Origin: Eubacterium sp. UBA4343
GTDB taxonomy: Bacteria > Bacillota > Clostridia > Lachnospirales > Lachnospiraceae
Assembly: GCA_002394235.1 (NCBI GenBank)
Contig: DGTF01000013.1
Coordinates: 1-28,846, forward strand
Direction of reading: 5' to 3'
Length of the DNA stretch: 28,846 bases
Shown: positions 15,614 through 22,902 of the stretch, in pieces
How positions within the stretch are numbered: position 1 is the first letter of the stretch
Layout: the number at the start of each line of letters is the position of its first letter
The notes under the pieces: generated by a model
Told to the model about the DNA's origin: nothing
What the model saw: only the letters and a program-made list of their open reading frames with translations
Database searches by the model: none
Program-made: the position numbers and the translations under genes

Positions 15614-15642
15614 AGTATAGCACATACCGGATGATTACGCAA
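15614..15642 (-). promoter_or_regulatory. Predicted extended -10 promoter of ftsW
   Basis: On the minus strand TTGCGT (15642-15637) and TATACT (15619-15614) are 17 bases apart, and TGC directly before the -10 makes it an extended -10 promoter. It would give a leader of about 60 bases for ftsW. Confidence 0.5.
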
Positions 15643-15686
15643 AACAAAAGAAGCTGTCCGGCTATTATATATAGCCTGACAGCTTC
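15641..15686 (-). terminator. Intrinsic terminator of the rpsF-rpsR operon
   Basis: On the minus strand GAAGCTGTC (15686-15678) pairs with GACAGCTTC (15658-15650), with an inner GGCTA/TAGCC stem, followed by a T-rich tract (CTTTTGTTTT). It lies 42 bases past the rpsR stop and touches the ftsW promoter region. Confidence 0.85.
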
Positions 15687-15727
15687 CTTGCCATTACAGC
15701 GAAATAACCTGACTGAAATATCCGGAA

Positions 15728-16018
15728 TTAATCCTCAACATACGGAAGAATTGCCAGATGTCTTGCGCGCTTGATCGCAGAGGTGATAGCTCTCTGGTGC
15801 TTTGCGCAGTTGCCGGTGACACGTCTCGGAAGGATCTTGCCTCTCTCGGAGATGTATCTTCTAAGCTTTGCCGCGTCCTTGTAATCAATAACGTTGTCCT
15901 TACCGCAGAAAACGCATACTTTTCTTCTTCTGCGCTGTACTCTTCTTCTTGCCGGAGCTTCGGTTCTTGCCGGTCTCTCGTTTGCTGCTGCAGTTGTTGT
16001 ATTTTCTACTTCTGCCAT
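15728..16018 (-). CDS. rpsR: Small ribosomal subunit protein bS18
   Basis: Ribosomal protein S18, which pairs with S6 on the platform of the 30S subunit. The 96-residue product has an extended Ala/Arg-rich N-terminal tail (about residues 1-33) followed by the conserved core [25 protein letters not shown] and the end [23 protein letters not shown] and the later Cys suggest the zinc-binding form. ATG 16018 has a near-perfect AAGGAGG. It lies 27 bases downstream of rpsF; ssb, normally between them, is absent. A terminator follows at 15641-15686. Confidence 0.97.
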   Translation of the reverse strand: MAEVENTTTAAANERPARTEAPARRRVQRRRRKVCVFCGKDNVIDYKDAAKLRRYISERGKILPRRVTGNCAKHQRAITSAIKRARHLAILPYVED

Positions 16019-16045
16019 TACTTTATCCTCCTTATTAAAAATGAA

Positions 16046-16336
16046 TTACTCTTCGTCTGTGCGTACAATCAGATAGCGAAGAACGTTGTCCATGATGCGG
16101 CAATGTCTCTCGATCTCTGCCGGTGCGGTTACCGGTGCCTCAAACGGGATAAAGTAATAAAATCCTTCAGTCTCTTTCTGGATCTCGTAAGCGAGCTTCT
16201 TCTTGCCCCACTCCTCAATCTCTCCGATTGTTCCATCATAACGGGTGATATAACCTTTCGCCTTATCAAGAATAGCTGCTCTGGTCTCATCATCCGGCTT
16301 TGCACTGATTACCAGTGCCAGTTCATACTTATGCAT
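16046..16336 (-). CDS. rpsF: Small ribosomal subunit protein bS6
   Basis: Ribosomal protein S6, 96 residues, which binds S18 and 16S rRNA in the 30S platform. The family start MHKYELALVIS and the central GKKKLAYEIQKETEGFYYF are clear. ATG 16336 has AAGGGAG upstream. It is the first gene of the operon, preceded by a promoter at 16417-16445 and by a leader that may carry the S6:S18 autoregulatory RNA. rpsR follows directly. Confidence 0.97.
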   Translation of the reverse strand: MHKYELALVISAKPDDETRAAILDKAKGYITRYDGTIGEIEEWGKKKLAYEIQKETEGFYYFIPFEAPVTAPAEIERHCRIMDNVLRYLIVRTDEE

Positions 16337-16365
16337 TGTATTTCTCCCTTCTGGACATTAGTGGC

Positions 16366-16411
16366 TTTCTGCGTTTCGCAGAAAACAAGGTGTAAGAGAT
16401 TGTCTCACGGC
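16366..16411 (-). ncRNA. Candidate S6:S18 autoregulatory leader of rpsF
   Basis: The rpsF mRNA leader begins GCCGTGAGA, with a small GAGA/TCTC hairpin flanked by CCG and ACACC, then a perfect 8-bp hairpin (TTTCTGCG at 16366-16373 against CGCAGAAA at 16377-16384). Many bacteria carry an S6:S18-binding structure with a conserved CCG at this position; I match it only by location and these short motifs, from memory. Confidence 0.45.
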
Positions 16412-16416
16412 TAGTT

Positions 16417-16445
16417 ATTTTAGCATATGGATTTTTGAATGTAAA
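16417..16445 (-). promoter_or_regulatory. Predicted promoter of rpsF-rpsR
   Basis: On the minus strand TTTACA (16445-16440) and TAAAAT (16422-16417) are 17 bases apart, with TGC before the -10 (extended -10). The position fits a leader of about 75 bases before rpsF. Confidence 0.7.
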
Positions 16446-16447
16446 GC

Positions 16448-16518
16448 AAATTTTTAATGCTCCGTGCTGCGTAAATTTTTAATGCTCTGTGCTGCAAATT
16501 TTTTAAGCCCTGAGCTGC
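16448..16518. repeat. Three 23-bp tandem repeats
   Basis: The unit AAATTTTTAATGCTC(C/T)GTGCTGC occurs at 16448-16470 and 16473-16495, and a diverged copy is at 16496-16518. The repeats begin just upstream of the rpsF -35 box, between that promoter and the 3' end of the dehydrogenase gene. No gene is seen here. Confidence 0.8.
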
Positions 16519-16611
16519 GCTATCGAAGGCGCTGTCAAAGGCGCTTCCGAAGAGGGATTCATGATGCCGTACGGAATAAGCTGCGGATTGCTCCGCACTG
16601 CGCTTTCGAAG
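16517..16611. repeat. 12-bp GCGCTNTCGAAG repeats and a fragment of the dispersed element
   Basis: Three head-to-tail copies GCGCTATCGAAG, GCGCTGTCAAAG and GCGCTTCCGAAG fill 16517-16552, and a fourth (GCGCTTTCGAAG) lies at 16600-16611, eight bases before the dehydrogenase stop codon. Between them, 16576-16595 (ATAAGCTGCGGATTGCTCCG) matches part of the element found at 22922-22974 and 27930-27982. Confidence 0.7.
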
Positions 16612-16618
16612 AGCATGT

Positions 16619-17740
16619 TCAGTAGGCGGCTTTGTAGATTTCGAGGATCTGTGCTTCGGTCAGGGGGACATAGTTGTTCCTCAGAAGACGCTGCTGCGTC
16701 TGCGGTACATTTTTTGCGAATACCGGAAGGTCGGACTCCTTCACACCGAAGCTGCGGAGCGGCTCCTTTTTCAGAACTTTATCCATCAATGCGTACAGAG
16801 CGTCGAGCGCGTTCTCCGGCTTCGTGCCCAGGCACTCCGCGAGAAGGTTCTCGAGATCGTTGATTCTTCCGACCGGTTTGATCTCCTTGTACTTACGCAT
16901 TACATCCGCGAACATCAGCTGATTGGACTGGCCGTGCGGGACATGGTACACACTTCCAAGAGGATAGCTCAGGGCGTGAACGGCAGCGCATCCCGCATAG
17001 CCGAAGGCAAGGCCTGCCCAGTTGGATGCCTTCAGGAAGTCTGCGCTGTACGCCTTCCAGGCCTCGTTTCCTCCGTTTTCCACGGAAAGACTCCAGCCCT
17101 TCAGAATCGTGCGGAGGGCAGCCTCGGAGAAGATTTTGGAAATGCTGCAGCCGTTCGGGCTCAGATAAGACTCCACGGCGTGAATCATCGCGTCGATGGA
17201 GGAGGTAGCGAATACCTTGTAGGGAAGGGTTGCCAGCATATTTGTAATCATGGCGGCGGCATCCGCATACATGGACGGGGAGGTCAGGCCCATCTTCACG
17301 CCCCGGCTGACACGGTTGATGACTGATATGTTTGTCACCTCGCTTCCGGTTCCGCAGGTCGTGGGAACAATGATTAGCTCGTGATGCTTCTTCAGGCTGT
17401 CCTTATGATCGTACAGATCGTCGACATGGTCTTCCGGAGACGCTACAGCAACAACCTTTGCGATATCAATGATTGTTCCTCCTCCGACTGCGATAATCCG
17501 GGTGAAATTTTTGTCACGCAGCTCATCGAGAATAGCGTTTACCATGTTGTCTGTCGGTTCACCTGCTCCGTATTTTTCCTGAAACAATGTCTGGCATCCA
17601 AGCCCCAGCGGCTCGATGGACGGACTGTAAATGTATTCATTGGTCAGAATCAGGTCATCCGGTCGAAGCTGCTCATCATTCGCGAACTCCTTAAATGTGT
17701 CATACTCCTTTATTTTGGTGCGAATGCAAAAACCTTTCAA
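16619..17740 (-). CDS. Iron-containing alcohol dehydrogenase, 4-hydroxybutyrate dehydrogenase-like
   Basis: A 373-residue group III Fe-dependent alcohol dehydrogenase. It closely resembles, from memory, 4-hydroxybutyrate dehydrogenase of Clostridium kluyveri, which reduces succinate semialdehyde to 4-hydroxybutyrate with NADH on the succinate-to-butyrate route. Shared segments include RIIAVGGGT..DIAK with the nucleotide-binding GGG at 86-88, ELIIVPTTCGTGSEVTN (121-137), AVHALSYPLG and the C-terminal QQRLLRNNY. Metal ligands expected are Asp183, His187, His255 and His269, all present. The start is TTG 17740, with AAGGAGG nine bases upstream. No other genes of the 4-hydroxybutyrate pathway adjoin it, so the substrate is inferred from resemblance only. 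Confidence 0.87.
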   Translation of the reverse strand: MKGFCIRTKIKEYDTFKEFANDEQLRPDDLILTNEYIYSPSIEPLGLGCQTLFQEKYGAGEPTDNMVNAILDELRDKNFTRIIAVGGGTIIDIAKVVAVASPEDHVDDLYDHKDSLKKHHELIIVPTTCGTGSEVTNISVINRVSRGVKMGLTSPSMYADAAAMITNMLATLPYKVFATSSIDAMIHAVESYLSPNGCSISKIFSEAALRTILKGWSLSVENGGNEAWKAYSADFLKASNWAGLAFGYAGCAAVHALSYPLGSVYHVPHGQSNQLMFADVMRKYKEIKPVGRINDLENLLAECLGTKPENALDALYALMDKVLKKEPLRSFGVKESDLPVFAKNVPQTQQRLLRNNYVPLTEAQILEIYKAAY

Positions 17741-17903
17741 TTTCTTCTGCCTCCTTGTTCGTATTTTATACGCTTTTTTATAACAATTATATAACCCGCT
17801 TTGAAATATTCCATTCTTTTGTTGTATGGATTCTGCCCGATCGGCTACTTATTTTTCATTAAACTGCTGGTGATCCCGGATTTCCGGAACAGACTGGGAA
17901 TGA

Positions 17904-17965
17904 CAGATTCTTTAGACAAACGGAAAAATCTGACCGTGTGAATCTGCTTTCATTTTTTCTATAAT
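17904..17965 (+). promoter_or_regulatory. Possible promoter and operator before the radical-SAM-like gene
   Basis: TATAAT at 17960-17965 lies 33 bases before the ATG at 17999, but no good -35 is present at the usual distance. Upstream, CAGATT (17904-17909) and AATCTG (17927-17932) form an inverted repeat that could be an activator or TetR-type site. The remainder of the 258-base gap (17741-17998) is AT-rich and may hold the opposite promoter for the dehydrogenase; nothing else is recognised. Confidence 0.35.
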
Positions 17966-17998
17966 GAATTGAATTTTAGAAAATAACGAGGAAAAGCA

Positions 17999-19060
17999 AT
18001 GAAAATTTCGAGGGATGACAATAAGCCACAGGGACCGAATAATATAACAAGGGCGCTGATCGACGCGTCTGTAGACCGGGGGCTTCGTGAGATCGAGGAG
18101 GACCCGAAGCGGAGTATCCGGAAGCTCACGGACATGGGCCGGATGTTCATCAAGGGAAGATTCATGGATGAGGTGCTGAGCATTGTGCAGGATCTTCTTC
18201 GCAATGATGACAGCCCTTACTATGAGGCAATTGAGCAGATGCTGCGGAATACGGACCGGAAAAATCTGAAGGATTTCGGAATCAGCTTCGGATACAGTGG
18301 ACTTACCTATGGCGGCAAGGTGATACGGGAACATGAGTTGTCGCTTCCCTATCACATTCCGTGGGCACTTACACTCCGGATCAATCCGACGCTGAAGGAC
18401 GGTTTGTCGGTCAGCGAACTGGAAAGCTGTGTCCGTCAGGGAACGGCGATGGGAATATATTGCTATTTCATTCGTCTATCCGGCGCAATTACCTGCATTG
18501 GCAGACTCATGGATCTGGTGAAGCAGCATCCGGAGTGTGCTTTTGTGTCGCTGCTTCCGGACGAGCCGTTGAATCCGGTTCAGGTCGCGGGAATCAAGGA
18601 GTGTACCAACAGCATGGTTATGTTTCAGAACAGGGGTGCTGCAACGGCAGAAAATGTAAGCGCAATGAAGAAAAGCAAGATCCTTTATGGCATTTACGCG
18701 GTGTACGGGAATGACGACGCGGCTGCCTGGTACAATGATCAGAAGGCCGAGGAGCTCGCGGAGCTCAATGCAGGTATCAATCTTCTGGTCAGTGACGACA
18801 CCTGTTCGAAAAGGAATGGAGCAAAGGTCGCGAAGTACTGCCGGTCTCTGCGTACGCATCCGGAGTATCCGATGATCCTGTTCGATCTGGTAGGAGATGC
18901 TGTGCAGATCAACCACATCATCTCAGAGGATGAATGTTACTTCGAGCTTCTCGAGAACGGAGACATCAAAACCACGACGGAGACGATCTCTGATTTCAGA
19001 CACACGACATCGCTGGATCAGCTGTTTACGATCGGCCTTCCAAGAGAAAATCCCTCATGA
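17999..19060 (+). CDS. Radical SAM-like protein lacking the CxxxCxxC cluster motif
   Basis: A 353-residue soluble protein that I read as a degenerate member of a radical SAM family. The helical N-terminus (about 1-110, with VDRGLREIEEDPKRSIRKL) and the order of later segments match that family: PWALTLRINP (121-130) where relatives have the strand before their Cys motif, LSVSELESCVRQGTAMGIY (helix 1 and next strand), LMDLVKQHPECAF, and the C-terminal CYFELLENGDI (313-323), which in relatives continues to further cluster cysteines. Here the CxxxCxxC loop is replaced by TLKDG, GGEP by SGAI, and the C-terminal cysteines are mostly gone. It should not bind the [4Fe-4S]-SAM centre; function unknown. 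ATG 17999 has GAGG upstream. It converges on a tetR gene. Confidence 0.6.
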   Translation: MKISRDDNKPQGPNNITRALIDASVDRGLREIEEDPKRSIRKLTDMGRMFIKGRFMDEVLSIVQDLLRNDDSPYYEAIEQMLRNTDRKNLKDFGISFGYSGLTYGGKVIREHELSLPYHIPWALTLRINPTLKDGLSVSELESCVRQGTAMGIYCYFIRLSGAITCIGRLMDLVKQHPECAFVSLLPDEPLNPVQVAGIKECTNSMVMFQNRGAATAENVSAMKKSKILYGIYAVYGNDDAAAWYNDQKAEELAELNAGINLLVSDDTCSKRNGAKVAKYCRSLRTHPEYPMILFDLVGDAVQINHIISEDECYFELLENGDIKTTTETISDFRHTTSLDQLFTIGLPRENPS

Positions 19061-19097
19061 ATCCGATGATTGTCACCGGATCCACGGGGGAGATGTA

Positions 19098-19643
19098 TCA
19101 GGAATTTTCTGATCTGACAATATCCTTTCCGATCTTTACGAGTACATTCTTCAGACTCTCGATAAATTCCTCGGGGCTCTGATCGGTCTTCTGGCTGAGC
19201 CAGCGGTACATGATGACCAGAAAGGCGTCCGTGAAATAATGTGGATCGAGGACAGCACTGTCGGTGTCGGAAGTCATTGCTTCCGAAAACATGGAGAAGA
19301 TTGGCACGGTCGCCTCATAAAAATAATCACGGAAGGAGTTCTGACCCTGGATCTCAAGAGCCGCCTTGTAGAAGGCGCGGTCACTGGAGAACAGCTCGAC
19401 AACTGCGGTCAGAAGATCCCACCCGTTGGTATAGGATCGTTTGCTGGCGGTTTTGATAAAGTCGGTATAGAAAATCCAGTTGACCAGATCGTACTTGTCC
19501 TTGAAGTGATAATAAAAGCTCTTGCGGTTCATTCCGCAGCCCTCACAGATGTCGATGACACTGATCTTCTCAAAAAGCTTTTCCTTCATCAGCTTTTTCA
19601 TGGAAGAGGCAAGTGCATTCTTCGTTATGTTAGCGTCGGGCAC
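19098..19643 (-). CDS. TetR/AcrR-family regulator, DhaS-like
   Basis: A 181-residue one-component repressor-type protein. The N-terminal helix-turn-helix spans about residues 8-52: TKNALASSMKKLM, then ISVIDICEGCGMNRKSFYYHFKDKYDLVNWIF, the typical TetR recognition helix. The wording is closest to DhaS-type regulators (dihydroxyacetone kinase control), which carry a small C-terminal ligand domain; no dha genes are nearby. The start is GTG 19643 with AGGAG nine bases upstream. Its 5' region holds a long palindromic element (19670-19765) that could be its own operator or an RNA structure. Its stop faces the radical-SAM-like gene across 37 bases, so that gene is a possible but unproven target. Confidence 0.88.
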   Translation of the reverse strand: MPDANITKNALASSMKKLMKEKLFEKISVIDICEGCGMNRKSFYYHFKDKYDLVNWIFYTDFIKTASKRSYTNGWDLLTAVVELFSSDRAFYKAALEIQGQNSFRDYFYEATVPIFSMFSEAMTSDTDSAVLDPHYFTDAFLVIMYRWLSQKTDQSPEEFIESLKNVLVKIGKDIVRSENS

Positions 19644-19669
19644 AAAATCACACTCCTGTCCATTCTGAA

Positions 19670-19765
19670 ATCAGACACCAGCCTGCGCCAGATCGACGCA
19701 GGGCGTTTTGCACGCCGGGCCGGCAGCAGACTGTTGCCGGCTTATGGCAGGCAGAGGTGTCTGAT
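19670..19765. other. 96-bp palindromic multi-hairpin element upstream of tetR
   Basis: A perfect 10-bp outer inverted repeat, ATCAGACACC (19670-19679) and GGTGTCTGAT (19756-19765), is extended inwards by GCCTGC (19681-19686) against GCAGGC (19747-19752). Inside are GGCGT/ACGCC (19702-19716) and a long GCCGGCAGC/GTTGCCGGC hairpin (19719-19741). The left GCCTGC can pair instead with CGCAGG (19697-19702), so two alternative folds exist. It ends 27 bases before the tetR start and is not a tRNA. It may be an RNA leader, an operator cluster or a MITE-like repeat. Confidence 0.65.
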
Positions 19766-19878
19766 CTTGTAAATAAATATCATATATGTACAGATATTTA
19801 TCCGGTAACACATTCCAAAATCTGTTCCAATTATATCACAGGACAGGATACAGGGAAAGTCAGATTCTGTATCTTGAA

Positions 19879-20032
19879 GGCCATTATAAAGGCTGTTATC
19901 GAAAGCTATTATAGAAGACCATTATCGATAGCTGTTATCGAGGACCGCCATCGAAACCCATCATCGAAACCCATCATTGAAGTCCATTATCAATATACTA
20001 ATAAAAGCCCGTTATCAAAGGTAATTATAAAT
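19879..20032. repeat. Degenerate 12-14-bp tandem array, about 12 units
   Basis: Units resembling (G/C)C(C/T)(A/G)TTATCGAAA follow one another with lengths of 12-14 bases, for example GGCTGTTATCGAAA, GCTATTATAGAAGA, CCCATCATCGAAA and CCCGTTATCAAAG. The last unit overlaps the stop codon of the GTPase-nuclease gene (20025-20027). The rest of the gap, 19766-19878, is AT-rich with no gene seen. Confidence 0.75.
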
Positions 20033-22871
20033 GGTAGGTCGAACGGAGTTCCTTCCGGGAGGCCTCTACTTCCAGCAGCAGTTCCCGGGCAGACATACGG
20101 CGCGCGCCCTCCCCGAAGATGATCACCTGTTCGAGGCCGTCGGAGGTCGCGACGGTGACATTGCCCTGCTTTCCGATTTTATGTACAGTCTTTTCAATGT
20201 AGGCGTCTGCAGTTTCCGCCTCCTTTGTGTAAACAACATAGATGTTATGGTAACGGCAGACCGCACCTCTCCCGCCAGGCACCTTATACGCATCAAAAAC
20301 CAGAATCAGGGTACCGGATCTTGTGCCGTGGAAGTTGCTCAGAATGTCGATCAGACGGTCTCTTGCGGCATCCATGCCGGAAGCCGCAAGGCTGCGGAGT
20401 TCTTCCCAGCTGAAGATGATGTTGTATCCGTCAACCAGCAGATAATCCTCCTTCTTCGGAGTGACTCCGGTGATTCCGGAGCGTTGATTTTTGCCGGAGG
20501 AGGTCTGTTCACCAGCTGATTTTGCGGTCGCTGTTCCACAGCTCTCCGATTTATTCTGCTCTGTTTTGTCCCTCTCCGCCCTTTCCAGAGAGCCGTCACG
20601 GCTCCATATTCCGGCCTCATTTGAATAGCTGTTCGCAACGCTGTGGATGGGAGTGTTCCAGCTGGATCCGCTGTAGGTTTTTTCGAAAATCTGCTGCAGC
20701 TCATTTTCCTCGTTTTCGCGGGTGCGCTGCTCTTCTGTCCATGATTTTTCTTTTGTCCTGTGCTTTTTCTGCCATCCGGCGGAAAAAATTTTCTTCCCTC
20801 CGGTATTTTCCGTATTCTCCGTCTTCGGACCGTCAGTGCAGAGTGCCTGGTCTTCTTCGGTGAGCCATTTCATATCCGGACGCCATCCGGTGTCGATGTG
20901 CATGTAGTCGCGGACCTGATCCCACGGTACCCGGATTCCGGCTCCATGGGAGCAGAATACAGAGGAGGACGGGTGATCCGTATCTGCCTCCGGATCATAA
21001 CCCTTCTCGAGAATCACCTCTTCGGAATGGCGGCAGGGCTCATACCCCCTGAGTGTCAGGCTCAGTCTTCCGTGTCCGTGGGTATAGGACATGAAATCCT
21101 GCTGATAATCCCCGATGGCCGCGGCAGGCACAGAACCTGTGATGATCGCGGTGGTGCCGTCGTTCTCGCGAAGATCCGCGGATCCCTCCATTCTCTGTAT
21201 GTCTGTCATAAAGCGGCCCATGCTTCCTGACGGCAGTTCGGCGTGAAGCCGCAGGACCGGCTCGAGGAGCACATTTTTTGCCATCATCAGACCCTGACGG
21301 ACAGCTCTGTGTGTCGCCTGCCGGAAGTCACCTCCGGAGGTATGCTTTTCCGATGCTCTTCCGCCGATCACGGTGATCTTAATATCTGTGATTTCCGATC
21401 CTGTCAGAACGCCCGGAAACGGCTGCTCCTCCAGATGAGACAGGATAAGGCGCTGCCAGTTGAGCGCCAGATCATCAGTGCTGCAGTCGGATTCCAGGAC
21501 CAGCCCGCTTCCCGGCTCACCGGGTTCCATCAGAAGATGCACCTCTGCATAATGCCGCAGAGGTTCGTAATGCCCTACGCCCTCGACGGAATCCGCTATG
21601 GTCTCTTTGTACATGATTGACGGCTGTGCGAAATCAATCCGCATGCCGAACCGCTGCGCACAGAGCTCCCTCAGAATTTCCATCTGCACCTTTCCCATGA
21701 TACGGGCGGAAATCTCACCGGAGGCATCATCCTGGTCAATGTGAAGAAGCGGCTCTTCCTCCTCAAGAACCCGAAGATTCCGGAGAGCTTCGGCTCTGTC
21801 CTGGTCCGGCGCAAGAAGGATGCGGCTCTTCCATACCGGCTGGAGAACAGATACATCCGAGTCATGCTCAAAGCCGAGACCCATTCCGATCCGGGTTTCG
21901 TCAGGTCCGGTAACCGCACAGACAAAACCCGCGTCCACCTGGGGCACCTGTACGAAGCTTTTGCCGGAGTAGATACGGATCTGGTTGACCTTCTGCTCCG
22001 TGTTCTCTCCGCTGCTCTCTGTGCTGTCCTCATTCCTGACAGAGATGACAGAACGAACCCTGAGACTGCCTCCGGTGATTTTCATCCAGGTCAGACGGTT
22101 CCCGGAATCATCGCGGGATATCTTGAAAATTCGCGCACCGAATTCGTCCGGATAATGTTTCATCAGTGCAAGAGCGTCCATCGCCCGCATCAGCGCGCTG
22201 ACGCCTTCATTTCGCAGCGCAGATCCGAAGAAAACGGGAAAGAGCTTCCGGTCCCGGATCATGGTGCGGAGATCGTCCTCCAGGATCTCTTCCGTCTCCA
22301 GATAGTGCTCCAGAACACGGTCATCGCAGACAGCAATATTCTCCGCCTGACTTCCCGGGATCTGAAGCACAGGATCAAACTGAATTCCGGTAAAATCCAC
22401 GCATTGCGAGCCGAGATTATCCCGGATATCGCGGAGAAGGTCCGCGGTGTCCGCACCCGGCTGATCCATCTTATTTACGAAAAGAAATGTCGGAATTCTG
22501 TAGTGTGCGAGAAGATTCCAGAGATTCCGGACCTGCCCGGTGACGCTATCCGCCGCGCTGATAACCAGGATTGCGTAGTCTAGAACCTGAAGAACCCGCT
22601 CTGTTTCCGGCGAAAAATCGATATGACCCGGTGTGTCCAGAAGGGTTACGGAGAGCCCGTCGGTGCCGCCGAAAGAGAGCTCCGCCTGCTTGGAAAAAAT
22701 AGTGATGCCCCTGTCTTTCTCCAGCTGCCAGGTATCAAGATAGGCATCTTTATGATCGACTCTTCCCTGTTTCTGTATTTTTCCGGACAGGTACAGAAGA
22801 CTTTCGGAAAGGGTTGTCTTTCCCGCGTCTACATGTGCCAGAATTCCTGCTGTGATATGTCTGCTGCTCAT
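20025..22871 (-). CDS. TetM/EF-G-like translational GTPase fused to a YacP/Rae1-type NYN nuclease domain
   Basis: A 948-residue fusion. Residues 1 to about 665 form a complete ribosomal-protection-type GTPase: AHVDAGKT (12-19), RGITI (54-58), DTPGH (79-83), NKMD (133-136), GSAL (216-219), then domains II-V, including GGDFRQATHRAVRQGLM in domain IV. The loop that in Tet(M) reads SPV appears as EKH, so tetracycline rescue is doubtful. Residues 670-805 are a polar, charged linker. Residues 808-940 are a NYN/PIN nuclease domain close to YacP (Rae1), a ribosome-dependent A-site mRNA endonuclease: DGYNII (814-819), VFDAYKV, ETADAYIEK, ATSDGLEQ and SARELLLEVE; expected acidic residues Asp814, Asp860, Asp889 and Asp911 are kept. 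ATG 22871 has AAGGAT upstream. Role inferred: acting on mRNA in particular ribosome states. Confidence 0.88.
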   Translation of the reverse strand: MSSRHITAGILAHVDAGKTTLSESLLYLSGKIQKQGRVDHKDAYLDTWQLEKDRGITIFSKQAELSFGGTDGLSVTLLDTPGHIDFSPETERVLQVLDYAILVISAADSVTGQVRNLWNLLAHYRIPTFLFVNKMDQPGADTADLLRDIRDNLGSQCVDFTGIQFDPVLQIPGSQAENIAVCDDRVLEHYLETEEILEDDLRTMIRDRKLFPVFFGSALRNEGVSALMRAMDALALMKHYPDEFGARIFKISRDDSGNRLTWMKITGGSLRVRSVISVRNEDSTESSGENTEQKVNQIRIYSGKSFVQVPQVDAGFVCAVTGPDETRIGMGLGFEHDSDVSVLQPVWKSRILLAPDQDRAEALRNLRVLEEEEPLLHIDQDDASGEISARIMGKVQMEILRELCAQRFGMRIDFAQPSIMYKETIADSVEGVGHYEPLRHYAEVHLLMEPGEPGSGLVLESDCSTDDLALNWQRLILSHLEEQPFPGVLTGSEITDIKITVIGGRASEKHTSGGDFRQATHRAVRQGLMMAKNVLLEPVLRLHAELPSGSMGRFMTDIQRMEGSADLRENDGTTAIITGSVPAAAIGDYQQDFMSYTHGHGRLSLTLRGYEPCRHSEEVILEKGYDPEADTDHPSSSVFCSHGAGIRVPWDQVRDYMHIDTGWRPDMKWLTEEDQALCTDGPKTENTENTGGKKIFSAGWQKKHRTKEKSWTEEQRTRENEENELQQIFEKTYSGSSWNTPIHSVANSYSNEAGIWSRDGSLERAERDKTEQNKSESCGTATAKSAGEQTSSGKNQRSGITGVTPKKEDYLLVDGYNIIFSWEELRSLAASGMDAARDRLIDILSNFHGTRSGTLILVFDAYKVPGGRGAVCRYHNIYVVYTKEAETADAYIEKTVHKIGKQGNVTVATSDGLEQVIIFGEGARRMSARELLLEVEASRKELRSTYHL

Positions 22872-22902
22872 TGCTTATCCTTCTGTTCTGCTCATACCCT
22901 GT

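Noticed and set aside
19670..19765. tRNA or tRNA-like gene suggested by the several-stem fold
   Set aside because: No T-arm GTTCRA motif, no standard acceptor or anticodon geometry, and the outer stem is 10 bp.
20025..22871. Acquired tetracycline resistance gene of the tet(M) type
   Set aside because: The GTPase part is diverged, the drug-site loop differs, a nuclease domain is attached, and no mobile element surrounds it.
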